Positions 42,101 to 51,100 of a stretch of 64,000 bases of DNA are shown piece after piece. The position numbers and the translations under genes were made by a program. Position 1 is the first letter of the stretch, and each line of letters begins with the position of its first letter. This DNA comes from Athripsodes cinereus. Its lineage: Eukaryota; Arthropoda; Insecta; Trichoptera; Leptoceridae. A model generated the notes under the pieces. That model was not told the origin of the DNA, ran no database searches, and worked only from the letters and a program-made list of their open reading frames with translations. The stretch lies in contig OX388328.1 of NCBI GenBank assembly GCA_947579605.1, positions 13,061,684 through 13,125,683 of the forward strand, written 5' to 3'.

Positions 42101-45100
42101 GCTGGTATAAGGGGACATCATCTCTTTGTTTTTATATATTATTTTTTTCTCTCAATTTTTCAGTTAATTTTATCTCCATTTATATCTTAAACAAATACTA
42201 ATCTATGACTATGTCTGACTGTGTTCAGCTTTTATATAATTATATTATGATCGATTGCTAATGCAGTACTTCATAAGATAAGTACAGACATTAAATCTAA
42301 ACAAACCTTATTAAACTAATACCACCTATAGATAATTACTCAATCATAATAATTATCTTTTTCACGTTAAAAATAAACATATCTACACGATATTATACAG
42401 TTATCTAAATATGCAAATATAATAAGGTAATCTCCATTTATTTATTTAGTAAGTACAGATTTGTAAATCTTTTAAAATATATTTGAAGATAGAAAACATG
42501 AGTAATGTTATGCCCCCTTGCAGGCATAAATGTGTTATATCCTGAGCTACCCCACTCACGCAGGAATCCCACCAAGCATCCATCGAGACCACAGACCTAA
42601 AACTATCAATGATATCCAGAGCAGAGGATCGGAAAGCAGTGACACAGTAACCCAATGAACTCAATCAAAGTTACAGTTCGTTTTACTCAGAATGTCCAAC
42701 GATAGCTGGCCAGAAAGAGCACTGTCCCTTTCGTCCGCAAGTGATTCATGGCTCTTTCACAGCACATAAATCCTGTGACATTGAAGAAGACCCGCACAAA
42801 CCACCCGGAGAGCTCAAAAGACTTGGAGACTTCCATTTATCCGATTAAATTTCTACACTAACAAATTTGTCTACACAAGAGATGCCACAGCGGGCAGTCT
42901 TCACCAATCGTATGACATCGGCACGTTACATCAAAACGCTAGGAATGCCGTGTGGGAAAAGGTGACTCAATTACGTTATGTTCACCTGAGGGGTCATGGA
43001 TTTAAGTTGTGATAATTTTGTTGGGCCTGATAGTTGTTATTATATATATATATATATGGACAATTTGTAAAGCGCCGTTTACTCATAACATGACCTCAAG
43101 GGCGCTGTATATCGTATCCATCACCCGAAACTCCCAGCAAAAAGGTGTGTCTTCAGCCCTCTTTTAAAACTCTCTCCATTCACCTCCTCTCGCAGACACA
43201 GAGGCAGCTTTTTCCAACATCTGGGACTCGCAACACTAAACGCTCCAAAGCCTGTTTTGCGAGATCGAGATGGCTCACCATTGATCGATTTTGCCTCACC
43301 CTGTGCTGAGCGAAGCATGAGCCGTCTTTCACTGATGGTCTCGATCTCGCACATCTCGTTATTGTGACAGTAGTGTTGAGATCAGACATATCAGCTTAGC
43401 TGCCTGTCTGATAACAACACTACAATAATAATAATTAGCAGTGCAGAGACGCTCTGAATGGAGGAGGCTGATTAGCCACCCTGTGTTCCCGAGAAGAGCG
43501 TTAAAGGACGAAAAGAGAGGGAGAGAGAAAAATTATATACATTCTTTGTAGTGGTTTGTTTTAAAGAAAAATAGTACATTGAAAAATTAACAATATCGCT
43601 GTGCAAATCAAATCAACAACAATCAACGAATCACGTACATCGTAATGTAGGTAATCAATATTGATTTGTTCACCTACTATTTTGTCGTAAATAGTTAGGT
43701 ACATACTCGTAGTACGACAAAGCCGACGTAGGCAATTTGCTACCTTATTACGAATTCTGTAAGCTATTTACGTTATGAATGAGGATTTTGCACGACAGAG
43801 CGTCAAGGAAATGCGCGTCACCCAAAGAACCGTGCAGAAAAACTCGAGACAAATACGTCAAGTGCCTATAGTATAAGTTTTTACAATTTTTTTATTTATA
43901 CATTCATATTCACGTATTCAATTCATATTTTACAAATTTTTGTTTGAATGTTTTGAATTTAATTGATTGATTGATTGTTTAAATTGAAAATTTCGACTTG
44001 TCGAGTTATGGAATTTATTGGACAGTTGAATTATTTAATATATAAAATTTTCGTGTCACGGCGTTTGTAATCATACTCCTCCGAAACGGCTGGACCGATT
44101 TTGATGAAATTTTGTGTGCTTATCGGATAGGTCTGAGAATCGGCCAAAATCTATTTTTTCCTAACCCTAAAAGTTAAGGGTAGTCCACCCCGATTTTTTA
44201 TTTTATTTTTTTTATGGCGAGGCATTAAAAAATACATACAGCCCTTGATTTTCACTCTTCTACTATTTTTGAATAGCGATATTAGTATTAGAAGTTAAGT
44301 CTAACTTCTATGAGAGGGCCTTTGTTGTTGTTGTACCGGTTATGTGGAATCGCCTACCGGTGCTACTGAGAGATAGTCAGACAGTCACCAGCTTCAGAAG
44401 CAAATTAAAAACTGAACTCTTCACTGGCGCCCTTGAGACGGTCTAGGGACTGTAAAACGGCGTCATAAATAAAATAAAATCATCCAAAATCATCATCAAT
44501 CATTTTCAACTCCGGTCGACATAATAATACATACATACATACTATCACGCCGCTTCCCTCGCGGGGTAGGCAGAAAGGATCGAGCGCCACTTCCTTCTAT
44601 CCTTGCATACATCTTTCGCTTCCGTCACTGTCATACAATTCCTCATGCATGCTCTCCTGTTCAACGTGCTCAACACGTGACCGTCCTGTAGGATTTGATT
44701 TAAATGATCTTGCCATTTAATCCTCGGACGTCCACGTCTCCGAGCACCATTCCTCTCAGCCAAATATATCTTCTTAGTCATTCTGTCCTCATTCATTCTT
44801 TCCACGTGCCCAAACCATCTTAACTTATTTACATTCATCCTTGTTATTACACCAACTTTCATTCCACATTCCTTTCGTATATCACTGTTACGCACACGAT
44901 CTCTCAGACTTTTACCACACATCCTTCTCAACGATCTCATTTCCACTGCCACTTTCATCCTTCTTTAACCATGTCCACGTCTCACTTGCATACATAAGTG
45001 TTGGCACTAAGATAGCAGAGTGCACCAACCTTTTAGCTGTGGTGGATATGTTTCTATTTGCAATTATTGGTCGGATTGCACCATTTACCTTATTGCCAGC

Positions 45101-48100
45101 AACTTTTCTCCTTTCAATATCGCTTTCACACTTCCCATCTCTCGTGAACAAACTACCTCTAAAATAATTATTATAATGTATATGGCTAAACAACGTTTGG
45201 CGGGTCAGCTAGTAAAATAATAATGTTGATGATTTGGAGTTTTGGACTGTGTAAAGAATGAACAATACAAGAATAATCATAATAAGAATGAAGACAATAG
45301 AGCAATGACAATCCCCTATGTTATGGTAAGGTAGGCATGACACACAGATACCTATACAGTATTAATAATATTATACACAACCTGTACAACACCTTTAGCA
45401 ATGTGTGTATGTGTGTGTGTTATCATATTATTATTGTCTCAATAGAATACTTGACAGTATGCCAAACAAATTGAAATCATTTAGCATAATAACATCACAA
45501 TATCACAACACACACACACCCTCACACACACAGTATCAGTTGTATGTTCAAAAGAAACTATTAATATTTATAATATTATAAACCATCGCGGCATATCCCA
45601 CAAGTGGCGTTGACAGCGGATTAGCTGTATGCAATAAACACGCAGATTGTCCCCTCCGTACCTAAAAAAAACATAACGTCGTTGCATATTCAAAAAGAGA
45701 CATGTGCGAACATTTTTATTTAGGCATAGGTACCTACTCTTTAAAAACTGTTCATTAGGGCATTAAAATTGTTATTTGGACTTTTAATTGGCACGTCTCC
45801 TCTCATCTAAGATCGTCTATGCCAAGGGTGGCCAACCCGCGGCCCGTTGGGTGTCTACGTGCGGCCCGCGAAGCTTATGCACACTTTTTTTTATCTATAC
45901 TAATATTATAAAAAGGAAAGATTTGATTGTTTGCATTGAATAGGCTCCGAAACTACTGAACCGATTTGAAAAATTCTTTCACTGTTGGGAAGCTACACTA
46001 TCCCCGGATGACATAGACATATATTTTCAAAAAAATTAGGGATCCTTACTAAAACCATTTTTTTTAAAAACCTATCTACCCGTGCAAAGCCGGAGCAAGC
46101 AGACCGCTAGTAATTAATAATTGTCGGTACCAGATTCAGGTACCCGCTACTTTTGAGAAACAAGTATTTTGAGAAAATATTCTTAAATAAAACCGAGGAG
46201 TTTTGAAACATTTCAAACTCCTTAAGCATTTTGAAAATTGGGGGGGGTAGAAATTTCAAGGTGAAGTATGCGGCCCGGTAGGAAATCTCGTTCTGAAATT
46301 TGGCCGGGCTGCTGAAAAGGTTGGCCACCCATGGTCTATGCTCTTTTTCTTCTTCTTCGCCCTCGCCTTTATCCCATTTACTTGGTGTCGGATTTCCTAG
46401 TTCTTTCGTTTTCCGATCCCCTGCATTCTCCGAGCGCAACTTTGCCTCCTTCAGGTCCCTGGCAACTGTGGACATCTAAGTGGTCACTGGTCTTCTAGGT
46501 CCTACTTCTACTAGATCGTCTATGCTATTTTTTTTATATTCTATTCTTTCACTTACACAGAGAAGCACAGACGATGTAAGAGGAGAGATGATACTACTAC
46601 TACTATTATACCATCACGGCATATCCCACAAGTGGGGTAGCCAGCAGACCAGCTGCATATAAAACATGCAAGCTGTCTTCTCCGTGCAATATAAAATTAA
46701 GACATTCAGGATGGGTGGCAAACCTCATCGCCGAATTTAAGATGTAAAATGTTTTATTTTTTCGAACACCTGCCTTTTACAGGACACTCGAAAACTTACG
46801 GAGAAGAGAGGGAGACCAATTCTTTACCGGGTGCTCCACGGGATAATGACGCATTTGAGGAGATGATGAGAGATGAGGAGATGATGAGAGATGATGAGAG
46901 ATGAGGAGAGATGACGCATTTAGAAATCCCTGAAGATGGCCCTAACAGGCAGGTCGAAAAGGAGGATGAATATCTGGCTGCAAATCCACATTTTCTTAAT
47001 TAAATCTCCACAATTCTGTCCTCTCCGTATAATAATAATTATAAGAATGCAATGATTGAGAAGCAACAATGTCACACTGCGCTAATGCTGACGGCTCAGT
47101 TCAATAACTCAACAAGTCGAAAATTTTGATTCAATTGGTAATTATACACACTATCAACACCACTCTTTCAATTCCACAAACAAATAACTCGAGCGACGCT
47201 TTATGCAAACCTTAGAAGCGACCATCTGTTTGGGATCTCGCTCGATTGGTGGACCTTACTTCGTGACAGTGAGAATGGTGGCATTGGTGAACGTTGTCCA
47301 TGGACACCGAAAGTGATCACTTAAGCCAGCCTTGAGCCAATTCGTAAGCGTTGGGACACCTTTCTCACTTCTTCCGATTAGATTCTGCACAATGTTGCAT
47401 TGTGTAGACATGGTTCTCCAATCGAGATTTCTGATTGGTTTTGTCAAAAAATCTTCTTTTTTTTTTAATCGCCTGATGGAATCGAGTCTCCGAATACTAG
47501 TAAGCGAAGTAAATAATGTCATTTGTCATTTTACTACATACTGTGGTTTTTCTTTTTCAATCTATCTTGAAATAGACTTCCAACAACTTCCTACCTTTGG
47601 TCAATAGTATCGAAATTTGAATATAAATATAACAAAATTTCAAAAATTGCAATTTTTCGAATAAAGCAAAATATAAGACAATATTATATTTCTACTTGTT
47701 GACTTATGGAACTGTACATTCGAATAATTAATATTGCGTGTACCTACATGAAGTACACACCGACTTCGTATTATGTGGTGTTCTCACTTTGGCGAATATC
47801 GCCAGGCACCAAAATAACGCCAGCCATTTGAACCGTGTGAACAAAATGACAGCTTGTCTGAAACGATAAAAACCAGTAGAAACGATATCGTCTCGAGTTG
47901 ACCACCTTCCAACATTTTCGGCCGATTGAACGATTCGCGCATGCGCAGATGTGCGCGGCGTTCATATCTATGGTAAAAACTTTATAACCTATAAATTTTA
48001 TAAATGTTTCCCGCTTCGTGACAGTTGTTATCTTTGTTGTTGGTTTGTGGCGTTTGTTTCCTTAATAAAAAGGCGCCTTTTAAACTCTACTATAACATTT

Positions 48101-51100
48101 TCGACTAAAAATAAACACTTCCGATCTCCATCTCGACGTCCGCCATTTTGAAAACAGTGTCAAAATCAAAGCGCATCTGACAGATCGTTTCTGTATCGGT
48201 GGACTGTGTGAACAGGTGTGACGATCAATGGGCGTACGGCGAATTTTGTTTTTTCGCCTGGCGTTATATTTTGAAATTCGCCTGGCGATATTCGCCAAAT
48301 GTGAACACCCCATTACAGTCATCGCCAGACACACCTGTTCTTTAAACTTTGTCTACAAAACAAAATGTGATTTATTTTTGTCACACATAACATCATCAGT
48401 ATTGCGTGACAAACAATTACACATCACTTACTTACTATGTACCAGTGTACCTACATTATTAAAGAGCACTCATTGTGTACCATTACATTCTTAATACCTA
48501 TATCTATTATAATATTATTACTGAAAGCGGACGGTTGGCGGCCTTTGAGATGTGGTGCTACAGACGCATGCTGAAGATACATTGGTCGCAACACGTCGAA
48601 AACGAAGAGGTGTTAATCAGAGAAGGCGAAAAAAGGCAACTCCTTGAAAGAGTCGGCCAACAACGAGCTAACTGGATTGGCCACAACATCAGGCACCTAG
48701 AACTGCTCATCACCATCGCAGGGGCAAGACCGAATAATAATAGTATGACTATTTACTTTGCGCCCTTGAATTGATAATATCACTTCAAGGGCGCTTTACA
48801 TTATTTAGGATCAACATCCACGTCCATTTTTAAAAAAACTACACAATATCAATAAAACATTGTCGTCAGAAAGGTAAAAAATCATAATAATAAAATATAA
48901 AAATCATAATAATAAAATAAAAAAAATGTAAAATAATATAATTTTGTTCAGCAGACATTCAGTCTTTGTCAAAAATTTAAAATAATACAGTGTCAAAAAT
49001 TTAAAACAACATAGTGGCAGAATTAATGGTAGAGGCCGACCAAGAGACACCTATATGGACCAAGTGAAGAAGGACATGAACTGTGGCACATACGTAGAAC
49101 TAAATAGACTAGCAGAAAATAGGGAGGAATGGAGAAGAAAATCCAAACTCGTAGCAGACCAATCCAATGGATTGTAACTCATTATTATTGCTTGAAACAG
49201 AGAATGAAAAAACGATTTGCTAGATAAAAGTTGGCGATGAATGTTTGGAGCAAGAAAGCGAGTATATAGTATTTAACTTGACTATTCCCATACTTTTGCC
49301 TATTTTACTATTATTATCGAAATCCTTCGGGAGGCAGTCCCCCCCCCTCACCCACCTAGGTAAACCCGTGTTATTTATCTTGTGCAGTTGGTAGAATAGA
49401 AGTACAAGAAAACTTTAAAAAAAAATATGATATTTCACATTTTTATTTATTTTCTTCTTTATGAAACATTGTTTACAAAAATAATCACTATACAGTGCCA
49501 AACATCAACAATCATTTCAGAATACAACATACATAGACTTATTACCATAGACCAGTGTTTCCCAACCTTCTTTATGTCATGTCCCACCATAGTCTTTTCA
49601 TAAGTCATATGCCCCACCGGCCTCTTTTTTAATTAAACAGTTGGTGAATTTCCAATAATACATGGAAGCGCAGTGCCCCACCTCAGAGGCGTGATGCCCC
49701 ACCTTGGGAAACACTGCCGTAGACTGAAATCTCAAACTAAAATTTAATCCAATCGAATTATGTGTCCAAAACGTTTTGCATCACTCTTAAAAATCACAAC
49801 ATATCCCACAAGTGTGGTACTATAAATTCCAGATTGGCTGGAAGCAATTGCACACGCATACTTTTGGTACTTTCTGTAAAGACATATTTCTGTAAAGAAA
49901 TGCAGTCTAACTGCATATAATAGAAATGCAGGCATATAATAGAAAGACATTCAGGATTAGTGGATCAAAATTGGATGGATCATTTCTCGGATGAAAAACT
50001 TTATAATGCGTTATAAAGCCCGAGGATACTAAAAGCATTGCTGCTGACAGAAAGAGCCGGTCGGAATTGGTTCAAGACCCACGGGGTGCATCCACTGCCA
50101 CATATAGGCACCGTCCACATGCACGACTTATGCAGCAAAGACTCCATAAGAATGCGCTATATTTTTGTGAACATCATTCACCGCAAAGGTGAAGACTGTA
50201 AAGGTGGGCGGTGACATTTTTAAAGACAATAATGATAAGTAGAAAAATCATAAAATTAATTTTGTAGTGTTCATCTTATCTGAACAGTGAGGATATTATG
50301 AGGATGAGAGGATATTGATGGAGGAGTATTGTGGATAGAATGTGTGTATATAAGTTGTCATATTGTGAAGTCAATAAATGACAAAAGAATGACGAAGAAA
50401 GTGTAAAAACACAAGATTTAAGTTTACTGTACAAGTAAATAAAGTTATTTGACTTTATAACAAAAACATCTTTTTAAAAACAAAAACTGAAAGAGTGTTT
50501 ATTTTGTTTGGGGTATAATATGCAAAAAAATAAAGACTGGCTGAGAATAGAGACGAATGGAGAAGAAAAACCAAACTCGTTGCAGACCAATCCAATGGAT
50601 TGTAACTCATTATATATATATATAATATGCACTGCGACCTATCAGATCTAAGGTAATCCCCCTACTCAGCTTTCCTGGAAGAGGGAGTGTTAGAAAACGC
50701 ACACTCCGAGAACTATGTGGCTGGAACATGTGGATCAAATTCTCAAGAATGGGTGCGTGTTGAGTAAGAGAAATTGGAGTGAATATATGAAAAATTGCTT
50801 AATTAGGCGAAGAAGTGATTTAAGAATGATGTAAAGATAAGCTTATATGGGTTCCATTCTTTTTGCCTACCCCACTCACGATGCAGTGTGAGGGTATAGA
50901 TAGATACACAGATGTTATCTGAAATTTTACTCTAAATAAGTAATCGCTGTATTGGTTTGGGCATGTGGAAAGAATGACTAGAAACAGAATGACCACGAAA
51001 ATATATTTTGCTGAGAAGAATGGTCCAAGGAGATGTGGCCGACCGAGGATCAAATAAACCAGAGCCCATTGGACGGTTGTTTACTTGTGGTGTGTCCGAT

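Larger units (their letters stand above)
44034..45212 (+). mobile_element. Helitron shell with two LINE fragments inside
   Basis: The 5' part (AATATATAAAATTTTCGTGTCA ... CTCCTCCGAAACGGCTGGA) and 3' part (CAACGTTTGGCGGGTCAGCTAG before T) are typical of one lepidopteran Helitron. LINE 3' fragments at 44275-44500 and 44527-45166 separate them. The first two bases of the 5' end are eroded. Confidence 0.65.

Noticed and set aside
44545..44958. 137-codon minus frame as a host gene
   Set aside because: Same retroposon C-terminus, repeated many times in the window.
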